In this document: positions 18,557 to 26,133 of the stretch, in pieces
Position numbering within the stretch: position 1 is the first letter of the stretch
Layout of the letters: every line of letters starts with the position of its first letter
Source of the DNA: an uncultured Roseicyclus sp.
Lineage (GTDB): Bacteria; Pseudomonadota; Alphaproteobacteria; Rhodobacterales; Rhodobacteraceae
Direction of reading: 5' to 3'
Assembly: GCA_947500415.1 (NCBI GenBank)
Contig: CANMRT010000001.1
Coordinates: forward strand, 1,204,982 to 1,268,981
Length of the DNA: 64,000 bases
Notes under the pieces: model-generated
The model's input: only the letters and a program-made list of their open reading frames with translations
Told to the model about the DNA's origin: nothing
Databases searched by the model: none
Program-made: the position numbers and the translations under genes

Positions 18557-18852
18557 TCGGCTTATAGTTTAGCTGCCCCATCGAACTCTCACTACTGGGT
18601 CGGCTGGCGCTTGATCGTGTCAAATGCAGTCGTGGCTAGTAGGAATGTCCCGTACCAATTGCTCTGTTTCGTTGAGCTTGCGGCCCAAAGCTGCCTTTCA
18701 CCGAACGGCTAGGATGCTGCAGTCGAAATCCACATTCCGGACATTCGATGCGACTGTTCGATTTTGCCGTAGGTGAATGTCCGGATCGCGGGACAAAGCT
18801 GCTATTCAAAGCTCGCTCTCGCAAGTCCGCTTTTGGACCGAGATTGCTGAAC
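18557..18852. other. Gap with degenerate intergenic repeats
   Basis: No gene seen. Contains fragments CGGCCCAAAGCTGCC (from about 18680) and GTCCGCTTTTGGACCG (about 18826), related to pieces elsewhere in the accessory half. Confidence 0.45.
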
Positions 18853-19638
18853 TCATACCATCAGCCAAAGCATCACCACTGACATTGCGACCATCATAAG
18901 GTTTTCTGTCAGACTCACGAACCCGAGCGGGACGTTCGAGTTCCCACCGACACAGGCGCATTTCAGCTCGCGTTTGTCGATGTAGACTGCCTTGAATACA
19001 CTGATAGCCCCGATGCTGGCGATGAAAAGCGCAGCGGGAGCGGACACCCAAGTCAGGATCATTCCGGTCATGAGGACACCTGCTCCTGTTTCCACGAATG
19101 GATAGATATAGGCGTATGGCACCCATTTTCGGGCAAGCAGATCGTAGTTGAGAACCATCGTCGTGAAGCCTTCAACGTCGCGCAGTTTCTGCATACCGAG
19201 CAATATCATTGAGACCGAAATGAACCAGCCAAGTGTCTGCCAGGTGATCGCGCCGAGAAACCCGATGGACAGCGCTACAGCGGTCAGCGCAGCAACGGCG
19301 AACAGATACAATACGGGTCGATAGGTGGTTGCTTTGGGATCCCACCCCACAAGTTTTTCACGCAGATCGGTGTAGCCGCCGACACGCTCGCCCTCGATCC
19401 ATGCCTGCGGTGTCGTCTTTACGTCATGCTCGGCCTTGAAGGCGTCCACTTCGGCGCGCGTGCGGAAGAGCCGATCATCGACCTTGTAGCCCTGACGTTC
19501 GAGAAGCCAGCGCGCCTTTTGTCCGGACGGGCACAGATGATCTGGCAGAGCCATCCGGTAGAGCACTGCCGTTTTGCCAACCACGGCCTCAGCCGGATTT
19601 GTGTCTACGTCTGCGATATCGCGGGTATCCTTTGGCAT
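18853..19638 (-). CDS. Glutaredoxin-MauE fusion membrane protein
   Basis: A 261-residue protein. Residues ~22-100 are glutaredoxin-like (VLYRMALPDHLCPSGQKARWLLERQGY, then TTPQAWIEGERVGGY with the cis-Pro). The rest is a four-helix MauE/DoxX-like membrane domain that ends with CAC in KCACVGGNSNVPLG. The usual CxxC is reduced to a single Cys (LCPS). GGAG lies six bases before the ATG. It is divergent from csoR and shares the operator between them, so copper- or metal-linked thiol redox work is inferred. Confidence 0.8.
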   Translation of the reverse strand: MPKDTRDIADVDTNPAEAVVGKTAVLYRMALPDHLCPSGQKARWLLERQGYKVDDRLFRTRAEVDAFKAEHDVKTTPQAWIEGERVGGYTDLREKLVGWDPKATTYRPVLYLFAVAALTAVALSIGFLGAITWQTLGWFISVSMILLGMQKLRDVEGFTTMVLNYDLLARKWVPYAYIYPFVETGAGVLMTGMILTWVSAPAALFIASIGAISVFKAVYIDKRELKCACVGGNSNVPLGFVSLTENLMMVAMSVVMLWLMV

Positions 19639-19689
19639 CTCGTTCTCCGGCTCAGCATTGTGATTTCAGAAGGAATACGCTGCATGGGT

Positions 19690-19720
19690 GTATATAGTTC
19701 CATATACCCCCATAGGGTAT
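19690..19720. promoter_or_regulatory. CsoR-type operator region between divergent genes
   Basis: Two overlapping palindromes lie in the 153-bp gap: GTATAT-6-ATATAC (19690-19707) and the G/C-tract site ATACCC-5-GGGTAT (19704-19720). The second fits the ATACCCnnnnnGGGTAT form of copper/nickel-type CsoR/RcnR operators. A similar site is at 22632-22648. Confidence 0.6.
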
Positions 19721-19791
19721 TAGATCACGGTCATGACCTTGGGCTTCCCAGCCTCTCGACTCTATGACGGCCGCCATGCGAAAAGATCTTC

Positions 19792-20064
19792 ATGCACGAA
19801 AATCGCGAAGCCACGTTGAAACGCCTCAAGCGCTTGGAAGGGCAGGTCCGCGGGATCGCTCGGATGGTGGAAGAAGATCGCTATTGCGTCGATGTTCTGA
19901 CGCAGATTGCGGCGGTCCGCGCTGCCCTCAAGGGCGTCGAGAAGCTCGTGATCGACGACCATGCAACCCATTGTATTGAGGATGCGCTTGCCTCGGGGGA
20001 CCGCGAAGATCAGCGCGCCAAATTTACTGAATTGCTCGAACTGCTCGACAAGGCACGCGGATAA
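19792..20064 (+). CDS. csoR: CsoR/FrmR/RcnR-family metal-sensing repressor
   Basis: A 90-residue all-helical repressor. It has the family N-terminus RLKRLEGQVRGIARMVEEDRYCVDVLTQIAAVRAAL and the Cys-His-Cys pattern expected of the copper sensor: Cys in RYCVDV, His and Cys in DDHATHCIEDAL. Cu(I) binding would release DNA. The surrounding genes are copper-handling, which fits CsoR better than the formaldehyde or nickel members. The start has only a weak ribosome site. Confidence 0.85.
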   Translation: MHENREATLKRLKRLEGQVRGIARMVEEDRYCVDVLTQIAAVRAALKGVEKLVIDDHATHCIEDALASGDREDQRAKFTELLELLDKARG

Positions 20065-20068
20065 GCCG

Positions 20069-20947
20069 TCAAAGGTTGACGGGCGGTGTCGTCACGCTGG
20101 TAAGGGCTGCTGTCGCCAAAAGGATTAGGGCGACGGCCAGCATCTCCCAAGAGATTGAACGTCGAAGCGCTTGGGCTGCGCCTGGTTCTTCGGCTCGCAG
20201 CGCAGGAACAAGTCTCAGTTTATTCAGGGCGGCCAAGCCGAGCAGAACGGAGACAATCCCCACTTTGACGAGTAGCCCCAGACCATAGGCCGTTCCAAAC
20301 AAGGCACCCAACGAACCCGAAAGAAGATACGCGAGCACCGTTCCGGCAACAATCAACGCGGCGACCCCAAAGGCAGCGATCTTCCCAAAATGATGCAGCA
20401 CATCGGCCCTCATTGGTGAGAGTGCCGCGCGGCGCAATGGCGCGAGAGCGCCAACCCAAAAAGCGGCAGCCAGGAGGTGCAAAACCAACAAGGCCGCGAG
20501 GGCGACCCTCGGTTCGCCAAGAGAGTGGCCTACCTGAGCAAAGGATATAGCCACGGCTCCCGACCCCGCCAGAGCGATCCATTGCCCAATGCGTGGCACC
20601 AGAACCGCCAGTATCGCAAGTTCGCCAAAGCTCCGCCAAATGGCAGCGGTTCCAAGCGGGCTTTCCCAAACAAAACCGAGCATCATCGGGTCAGTGGCAC
20701 CGTCAAAGCCCATTCCAGATATCCGCGCGGCACGAACACCGAAACGCAAAGCCAGCACCGCGAGACCGACAAGCGCTGCGGCGACCGCAAGCTGTCGCGC
20801 GAGGCGAAGCGCAGGGGCCTCGGCACGTGTTGCAAAGATGGTCGTGAATAGAACGCCACCCATCGCGAGCAATGCCGCGCCGTAGCCGATCGCTTTTGCC
20901 AAGATGGCCAAAACGGCGAGGCCGTCGATGGGGGCCAGTCCGGTCAC
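20069..20947 (-). CDS. copD: CopD-type copper resistance membrane protein
   Basis: A 292-residue polytopic inner-membrane protein with about eight helices, matching the CopD family (GWKSVLF-like first helix LFTTIFATRAEAPALRL, and PLRRAAL / HHFGKIAAFGVAALIVAGTVLAYLLSG). It overlaps copC by four bases (ATGA), the usual copCD arrangement for periplasmic copper sequestration or import. It ends five bases from the convergent csoR stop. Confidence 0.87.
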   Translation of the reverse strand: MTGLAPIDGLAVLAILAKAIGYGAALLAMGGVLFTTIFATRAEAPALRLARQLAVAAALVGLAVLALRFGVRAARISGMGFDGATDPMMLGFVWESPLGTAAIWRSFGELAILAVLVPRIGQWIALAGSGAVAISFAQVGHSLGEPRVALAALLVLHLLAAAFWVGALAPLRRAALSPMRADVLHHFGKIAAFGVAALIVAGTVLAYLLSGSLGALFGTAYGLGLLVKVGIVSVLLGLAALNKLRLVPALRAEEPGAAQALRRSISWEMLAVALILLATAALTSVTTPPVNL

Positions 20948-21288
20948 TCAGCAACCGTGAACGAAAAGCTGCCCTGCATCGGATGCCCGTCTGAGGCCAT
21001 ACCGCGCCATTCGATGCTGTAGCTTCCCGGTGCAAGCTCTTCCAACGGCATAGCCCGGAATTCTGTGGCCGGGTCCATACCGGTCTCGCGTTCAATTCCA
21101 ACTTCACGGTCGGCTGAGGTCAGCGTGACAGAGATGATACGCATCGGATCATCAAACCGCATCGAAAGCTCCGATACCTCCATGACCGTAGAACCGTCGG
21201 CAGGTGTCGTCGCTTCGGAATTTGAATGCGCCGCCGCGAGGGTTGGAGCCAAGACCACAGCCAGGCCGAAAATGGTTTGCTTTATCAT
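20944..21288 (-). CDS. copC: CopC-domain periplasmic copper-binding protein
   Basis: A 114-residue exported protein: signal peptide ending LAAA, then mature HSNSEATTPADGSTV. The N-terminal His of the mature chain is the Cu(II) ligand of CopC proteins. The immunoglobulin-like fold ends in SIEWRGMASDGHPMQGSFSFTV, where DGHP supplies the other ligands. It is translationally coupled to copD. Confidence 0.9.
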   Translation of the reverse strand: MIKQTIFGLAVVLAPTLAAAHSNSEATTPADGSTVMEVSELSMRFDDPMRIISVTLTSADREVGIERETGMDPATEFRAMPLEELAPGSYSIEWRGMASDGHPMQGSFSFTVAE

Positions 21289-21300
21289 TTGTGGTTTCCT

Positions 21301-21765
21301 CTATTCGGATTGGGCGTTCAGTTCATCGTGATATTCACGAAGTTCATCGGGCCAGGTCGATTTGATGAAAGACAACACTGCGATGATCTCTTCGTCGCTC
21401 AGCACACCTTCATAAGCGGGCATACCAGACGGGGGAGCGTTCTCCATCAGTCCGGCCAGCCCATACTTGGTTAGGATAAAGAGCGTTTCATCATCATGGT
21501 GCCACGTGTGCCCTGAAGCATCGTGTGGCGGCGCGGGAAGCAGTCCATCCTCGCCGCGCATCCGCCAGTTCGGTTGCCCCTCCAAACGCACACCGTGGCA
21601 CGCAGCACAGTTAGCCGCATAGATGTCTTGGCCCAGGGCAACCACTCCGGGGTCGTCCGGTGCCAAAAGTCCGACGGCGTCGGAAGGTTGAGCGAGGACG
21701 AACGCGGCGGCGAAACCGGCGAGCGCAAGCCCGCCGATCGCCAGAATTGCCTTCCGCCGTGGCAT
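21301..21765 (-). CDS. Membrane-anchored c-type cytochrome
   Basis: A 154-residue protein with an N-terminal signal/anchor (AILAIGGLALAGFAAAFVLA) and one haem site CAACH (residues ~53-57), with the distal Met in SGMPAYEGVLSDEE. This is a class I cytochrome c of the cbb3/CcoP-like type. Its ATG overlaps the stop of the DUF411 gene (TAATG), so it belongs to the copper operon. It may take part in metal-linked electron transfer; no oxidase genes are near. Confidence 0.85.
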   Translation of the reverse strand: MPRRKAILAIGGLALAGFAAAFVLAQPSDAVGLLAPDDPGVVALGQDIYAANCAACHGVRLEGQPNWRMRGEDGLLPAPPHDASGHTWHHDDETLFILTKYGLAGLMENAPPSGMPAYEGVLSDEEIIAVLSFIKSTWPDELREYHDELNAQSE

Positions 21766-22232
21766 TAGACGTCAAATGGCTGTGGGGTGCCTGCACGGTA
21801 GTAGACCGTACCGGGCCCGGCCTCACCGCCAAAAGCGATGACGTCGTAGCGAGCGGACGGGTCATCTCCCATACCGGGTGAGCCCATAGGCATCCCTGGA
21901 ACTGCAAGCCCCGTGATGTTTGGACGGTCTTGCAGGACGGCTTCCAACGCCTCGAACGGCACGTGCCCTTCGAAAATGTAGCCGTCTGCTTCGATGGTGT
22001 GACAGGATGCCAGCTCAAGCGGAATGCCGCGCTCAGACTTTTGCGCGTCGGGGTCTGTCAGCTCTTCGACTGTGACAGCGTAGCCGCGTGCGCGGGCCAG
22101 GTCGGCCCATGCGTGACAACACCCACAACCTGGTGAAGTGAGAACATGCATGGGAGTAGTCGCACGTGCTGGCAGAGCAGTCATGGCGAGAGCAGCAGCG
22201 GAAAGTGCAGTGAAGTGACGACGTGTGATCAT
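21765..22232 (-). CDS. DUF411 metal-binding exported protein
   Basis: A 155-residue protein starting MITRRHFTALSAAALAM, a signal peptide, then TTPMHVLTSPGCGCCHAWADLARARGY. The CGCC motif and later CHT and VPGMPMGSPGM are typical of DUF411 proteins of copper and silver resistance loci. AAAGGACC precedes the ATG at 22232; a longer open frame lacks a ribosome site. Likely periplasmic metal binding or delivery. Confidence 0.87.
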   Translation of the reverse strand: MITRRHFTALSAAALAMTALPARATTPMHVLTSPGCGCCHAWADLARARGYAVTVEELTDPDAQKSERGIPLELASCHTIEADGYIFEGHVPFEALEAVLQDRPNITGLAVPGMPMGSPGMGDDPSARYDVIAFGGEAGPGTVYYRAGTPQPFDV

Positions 22233-22290
22233 GTCTGTCGGTCCTTTGGTGTGAAAGTTGAACGAATTGCGGGCATGCGCCCGATGCGGT

Positions 22291-22626
22291 TCAAGCTTTC
22301 GGAGGACCGGTTGGGACCGCGAGGGTCCGGTTCGCAAAATCGACATCAGAACACGGATCCGAAATGGCAGTTCTGCCATCGGGGTTGACCGGCAACATCA
22401 CCGATGCGGTCACAAGATCGCCAAAACAGGACGCTGATCCCATGCCGCTGGTGGCGTCGCAGCACGCCGCAAGTGCGTCCTCAGCATCAGCCAACAGATC
22501 GTTCTCTGTCGTTTCGATGTGGTGGTCAGTGTGATCCAGTCCTTGGTTCAATCCGTGCATCACAGACGCGGCGGAGGCACCGGCAACTGTAACGACAAGA
22601 ATGACTGAGAGGATTAAGCGCCACAT
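22291..22626 (-). CDS. Small exported Cys-rich protein of the copper operon
   Basis: A 111-residue protein with an N-terminal hydrophobic segment (LILSVILVVTVAGASAASVMHGL) and a later ALAACCDATSGMGSASCFGD. No firm family; it resembles small DUF2946-like proteins of metal loci. It heads the leftward operon and has a CsoR-type palindrome directly upstream at 22632-22648. ATG at 22626 is preferred over the TTG at 22632. Confidence 0.65.
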   Translation of the reverse strand: MWRLILSVILVVTVAGASAASVMHGLNQGLDHTDHHIETTENDLLADAEDALAACCDATSGMGSASCFGDLVTASVMLPVNPDGRTAISDPCSDVDFANRTLAVPTGPPKA

Positions 22627-22631
22627 GCTCA

Positions 22632-22648
22632 ATACCTACCGGGGGTAT
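22632..22648. promoter_or_regulatory. CsoR-type operator upstream of the copper operon
   Basis: ATACC-7-GGTAT palindrome with a central G tract, six bases upstream of the first start codon of the operon. It matches the site in the csoR gap, which implies co-regulation. Confidence 0.55.
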
Positions 22649-22684
22649 CTTATGTTGACAAGTCACGAGGATGTGTCGCCCCTA

Positions 22685-23287
22685 TCAAGGGGCTTCGCAC
22701 CCATTGTGTCTGCGCCACATGTCTGGATCATGTTCATTCGGAACACTGGCACACGGATCATCTGAATATCCGCGCAAGACCGAGTATTGGGTCACTTGAG
22801 TGTCTGTCAGCAATGGCAGGGTCAGCAGATGGGCGTTGAGGTGAACCAACCTCAGGTCCGCTCGCGCTTCACCGGCCTCCATGACAAGCCGTTGAAGATC
22901 CTCAGCATCCGGCACACCCCGCTGAAATGCCTCGTCCAATGCCTGTTCTGCCGCGATGAACCGCTCCCCTGCGGCGATCGCATCGGCCTGCATCTGAGCC
23001 CGGACCGCTTCAATGGCCTGGCGTTGCTGCTCCGACAAACCGATTTCGTCAGCAAGCTCAAGCAGGTGCGTCGGCCCCGGAACGCCGTTTAGCTCAGCAG
23101 CACGAGCAAGCCCCCATCCACCGCCACGCGCGATCTCGTCCAAATCCTCTTCCGACAGAGATTTGATAAGGCGCATTTCTTCCCCTGAATAGATTGAGGG
23201 CGTCGAGCCGTGGTTTCCGTCATGCGTTTGGGCAGAGACCATGGCGGGTAGGATAGCCATAAGTAGTGCGACGTATTTGGCGTTCAT
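22685..23287 (-). CDS. Spy/CpxP-like periplasmic protein
   Basis: A 200-residue protein with signal peptide MNAKYVALLMAILPAMVSA, His-rich start (HDGNHG) and long helices (LAELADEIGLSEQQRQAIEAV-like, later LPLLTDTQVTQYSVLRGY). The LTxxQ pattern near the C-terminus is that of the Spy/CpxP/CnrX-type sensors and chaperones. AAGGAC precedes the ATG at 23287. It lies between the copper operon and a divergent Crp/Fnr gene. It may sense or buffer periplasmic metal. Confidence 0.65.
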   Translation of the reverse strand: MNAKYVALLMAILPAMVSAQTHDGNHGSTPSIYSGEEMRLIKSLSEEDLDEIARGGGWGLARAAELNGVPGPTHLLELADEIGLSEQQRQAIEAVRAQMQADAIAAGERFIAAEQALDEAFQRGVPDAEDLQRLVMEAGEARADLRLVHLNAHLLTLPLLTDTQVTQYSVLRGYSDDPCASVPNEHDPDMWRRHNGCEAP

Positions 23288-23351
23288 GTTTGAAGTCCTT
23301 GATTGATCCAAAATTAACTCGAGGCATTGCATAGCTCGCGTTAAACGGAAC

Positions 23352-23891
23352 ATGATAGAAATCATGTCAGATCATTGGCTTCATTGTTTCGACGGCGCAC
23401 CGGAACGAACGTTGGAGGCGGGCGAAAGTCTGTTTCGCCGGGAAGCCAAAGTTGAGAGGACGTTTCTAGTCCGTGAAGGGCAGATTTCGCTTCGACGTCC
23501 GCTGCAAGATGGCGGGCTCCTGACCCTGCACAGCGTCGGTGACGGTGATCTGGTTGCAGAAGCGTCCCTTTTTGCAGGACACTATCATTGCGATGCAGTG
23601 GCGGATTTGACGACGACGGTTGCGGTACTCCCGAAGGCAGAGTTGCTGAAGCAACTAGAATGCGATGCCTCGGGAAATCAGCGATCGGTAAATGCCTTTG
23701 AGCGAACGGCCAAAGAGCTGCAAACCCTGCGCGCCCGTCTTGAAATCATGCGATTGCGAAAGGTCAAAGATCGACTGGACGCATACATCGAGCTCTTTGG
23801 TCTCCCAGAAGAAGGCGGATGGGTGCGCGTTGCTGATTGGATCGGAGTGTCTCCACCGGCACTCTATCGAGAGCTCGCAAAGCGTCGATGA
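23352..23891 (+). CDS. Crp/Fnr-family transcriptional regulator
   Basis: A 179-residue regulator. A cyclic-nucleotide-binding-like beta barrel (LEAGESLFRREAKVERTFLVREGQISL...LVAEASLFAGHYHCDAVA) is joined by a long helix to a reduced winged helix (WVRVADWIGVSPPALYRELAKRR). There is no FNR Cys cluster. It is divergent from the Spy-like gene. The ligand is unknown. An alternative ATG lies at 23364. Confidence 0.78.
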   Translation: MIEIMSDHWLHCFDGAPERTLEAGESLFRREAKVERTFLVREGQISLRRPLQDGGLLTLHSVGDGDLVAEASLFAGHYHCDAVADLTTTVAVLPKAELLKQLECDASGNQRSVNAFERTAKELQTLRARLEIMRLRKVKDRLDAYIELFGLPEEGGWVRVADWIGVSPPALYRELAKRR

Positions 23892-24076
23892 AGCGATCGT
23901 AACGGCCCCAGTGTTGAACGGTCAGCGAATTGATGGCAGACATTCATCGCTCTGCAGCGAAAATGTAAGTATGGGCTCAAAGCGGACCTCAGAAGCGGTG
24001 CAGAATGTTGTGATACACTGCTACGTCAACGTCGGGTTGTCGCTGTGGGTGGGATTGGCGGATCGGAGTATCAGTC

Positions 24077-24709
24077 ATGGAAACACCAAACTTACCAGCC
24101 ATTCGCGCTCTTCGCCCCACGTGGAACAAAGGCCGCATCGTCGGGCAGAAGCGCCCACTCAAGCCAAAGCATGTATGGGCCATCCGTGTGCGTTTGGAGC
24201 TGGCCGAGAACCATCGCGACCTTGCGCTGTTCAATATGGCGATCGACAGCAAGCTGCGCGGGTGTGATCTTGTCCGAATGCAAGTCGTCGATGTCATGGC
24301 ATCTGGCCAGATCAAGGAACGGGCGTCGGTCCTGCAGAGCAAGACACAAAAGCCAGTTCGGTTCGAAATCTCAGAAGTGACGCGAACGTCGGTCGCGAAA
24401 TGGATGGAGGATCCCCTGATGTTCGGATCAGAATTCCTCTGGCCAGGCCGGTTCCACGAACGGCTGCACATCTCCACGCGGCAATACGCTAGGATCGTTC
24501 GCGATTGGGTCACGTCCATCGGACTTGAGGCAACGGCCTTTGGGACCCATTCAATGCGCAGGACCAAAGTTACGCAGATCTACAAGAAGACGGGCAACTT
24601 GCGTGCGGTCCAGCTATTGCTTGGGCATACCAAGATGGACAGCACCGTCCGGTATCTAGGTGTCGAACTGGAAGATGCGTTGGCGATCGCTGAAGCCATT
24701 GAGATTTAA
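24077..24709 (+). CDS. Short tyrosine recombinase
   Basis: A 210-residue integrase with the catalytic half nearly alone: Arg in LRGCDLVRM, HSMRRTKVTQIY, LLLGHTKMDSTVRY with the nucleophile Tyr. The N-terminal core-binding part is very short compared with standard integrases. This short class is common in alphaproteobacterial accessory DNA. GGAG is nine bases before the ATG. It is immediately upstream (300 bp) of the E2-E1-JAB operon and in the same direction, so it may have helped to move that unit. Confidence 0.82.
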   Translation: METPNLPAIRALRPTWNKGRIVGQKRPLKPKHVWAIRVRLELAENHRDLALFNMAIDSKLRGCDLVRMQVVDVMASGQIKERASVLQSKTQKPVRFEISEVTRTSVAKWMEDPLMFGSEFLWPGRFHERLHISTRQYARIVRDWVTSIGLEATAFGTHSMRRTKVTQIYKKTGNLRAVQLLLGHTKMDSTVRYLGVELEDALAIAEAIEI

Positions 24710-25008
24710 AAACTTGGGCTGCCTACACTGGCGGCCCAGAGCCGCCGCTCGACTATGGCCGGAAATGCTGCGGCTGCAGCCCGCATACCGGATACTCGAA
24801 GCCCAATTCAAAACAGCGGCCATGTGTTTAAGGAATAGGCCTGATCAGCAACCTGAAATCCTTCGCGCAACGCACAGGATATAGTTTAGGTTGCAAGATT
24901 TGGTTGTACCGAAGTTAGGCAGGCACCAAAGTGAGAACAAATCAGAAACTTGTCCGATTCGATGGGAGGCGTGTCTTTCAGGTTCAAACGAAGTCAGGAG
25001 ACGAACCT
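24710..25008. other. Upstream region of the E2-E1-JAB operon
   Basis: No gene recognised. A degenerate intergenic repeat piece (GGCGGCCCAGAGCCGCC, from about 24731) sits near the integrase end. The operon promoter should lie in the last ~150 bp, but no clear -35/-10 pair stands out. Confidence 0.4.
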
Positions 25009-26130
25009 ATGACCGCAACGATCACATCGTTCCCGATTGGAAATGCAGATTCAACCCGGCTCACTTTGGCTGACGGACAACGGCTACTATTTGACTTTGC
25101 CGACATGGGTAAGTCGGATGGATCGGATGTTTCTTTCGATTTACGTGCGGCGATCAAGGATGACCTGCGTGCCGACGACAAGCCGAAACTGTCGGTACTA
25201 TGCTACACTCACCTCGATAGGGATCACTGCTTTGGATCCGAAGAAACGTTTCATTGGAGCCACTCTCCATCACGACAAGGCAGCGAGCGCGTCAAGTACG
25301 AAGAGTTGTGGGTACCTGCTGCTGCAATCGTTGAGACTGGTTTAGAATGCGACGATGCAAAAATTGTGCAGGCGGAAGCCCAACATCGATTGATTGAGGG
25401 TAAGGGAATAAGGGTATTCTCTTCGCCAAAAAAACTCGAAGATTGGTTGAAGAGGCGCAACTTGAGCTTGGCAAGCAGAAGCCATTGCATCGTTCATGCT
25501 GGTGAACCACTTGACGGGTTCTCTCTGAGCGGAAGCGCCAAAGCAGAGTTCTTTCCACATTGTCCTCTAAGCTGGACGCAGGATGACGATAGCGAAGTGA
25601 ACCGCAACGAACATTCGATCGTCTTGCACGTGACCTTTCGTGAAGGCAGCCGTGACACGAAGTTGTTGCTCGGGTCAGATGTCGGTTCCGACACGTTGTC
25701 CGCTATTGTACAAACAACCAAAAACCACGGAAACGAAGAACGGCTTGAATGGGATGTGCTGAAGCTCTTCCATCACTGTTCTTACAAGGCTTTGAACAAG
25801 GTTGGCAAAGAAGATGATCCGACCAAACCCGTTCCAAACGTGAAATGGCTGATGGAAGAGCAGGGGCAAGACCGCTCCATTGTCATCTCCTCAAGTCAAA
25901 AAATCCCGCTTCCAGGTAGCAAGGAAGACAACGATCAGCCCCCCCACCGAAAGGCAGCGAATTACTATAAAAAACTTCAAAATGGTCGAAATGGAAGTTT
26001 CAAGGTAACGATGGACGATCCAAAGAAGTCGATCAAAGTGCAAGTTACATCTTCTGGAGCTAGTTTCCTCGCAGCCGCCGCCATCTTGCCAGCTAGCAGC
26101 GCGGCGGCCAAGCCTATGCGGGCCGGATGA
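25009..26130 (+). CDS. Metallo-beta-lactamase-fold hydrolase of ubiquitin-like operon
   Basis: A 373-residue protein. The start SFPIGNADSTRLTL..DGQRLLFDF is the first sheet of MBL proteins related to the ComEC/nuclease-like group. The metal motif reads THLDRDH (His68, Asp70, Asp72, His73), a variant of HxHxDH. GSDVGSD and FHHCSYKA supply later ligands. The last ~24 residues are Ala/Ser-rich and end in KPMRAG, a flexible tail with terminal Gly. The start at 25009 follows AGGAG by eight bases; a GTG at 24931 is an alternative. The next gene starts three bases after the stop. Nuclease or phosphodiesterase activity is inferred from fold only. Confidence 0.82.
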   Translation: MTATITSFPIGNADSTRLTLADGQRLLFDFADMGKSDGSDVSFDLRAAIKDDLRADDKPKLSVLCYTHLDRDHCFGSEETFHWSHSPSRQGSERVKYEELWVPAAAIVETGLECDDAKIVQAEAQHRLIEGKGIRVFSSPKKLEDWLKRRNLSLASRSHCIVHAGEPLDGFSLSGSAKAEFFPHCPLSWTQDDDSEVNRNEHSIVLHVTFREGSRDTKLLLGSDVGSDTLSAIVQTTKNHGNEERLEWDVLKLFHHCSYKALNKVGKEDDPTKPVPNVKWLMEEQGQDRSIVISSSQKIPLPGSKEDNDQPPHRKAANYYKKLQNGRNGSFKVTMDDPKKSIKVQVTSSGASFLAAAAILPASSAAAKPMRAG

Positions 26131-26133
26131 ACA

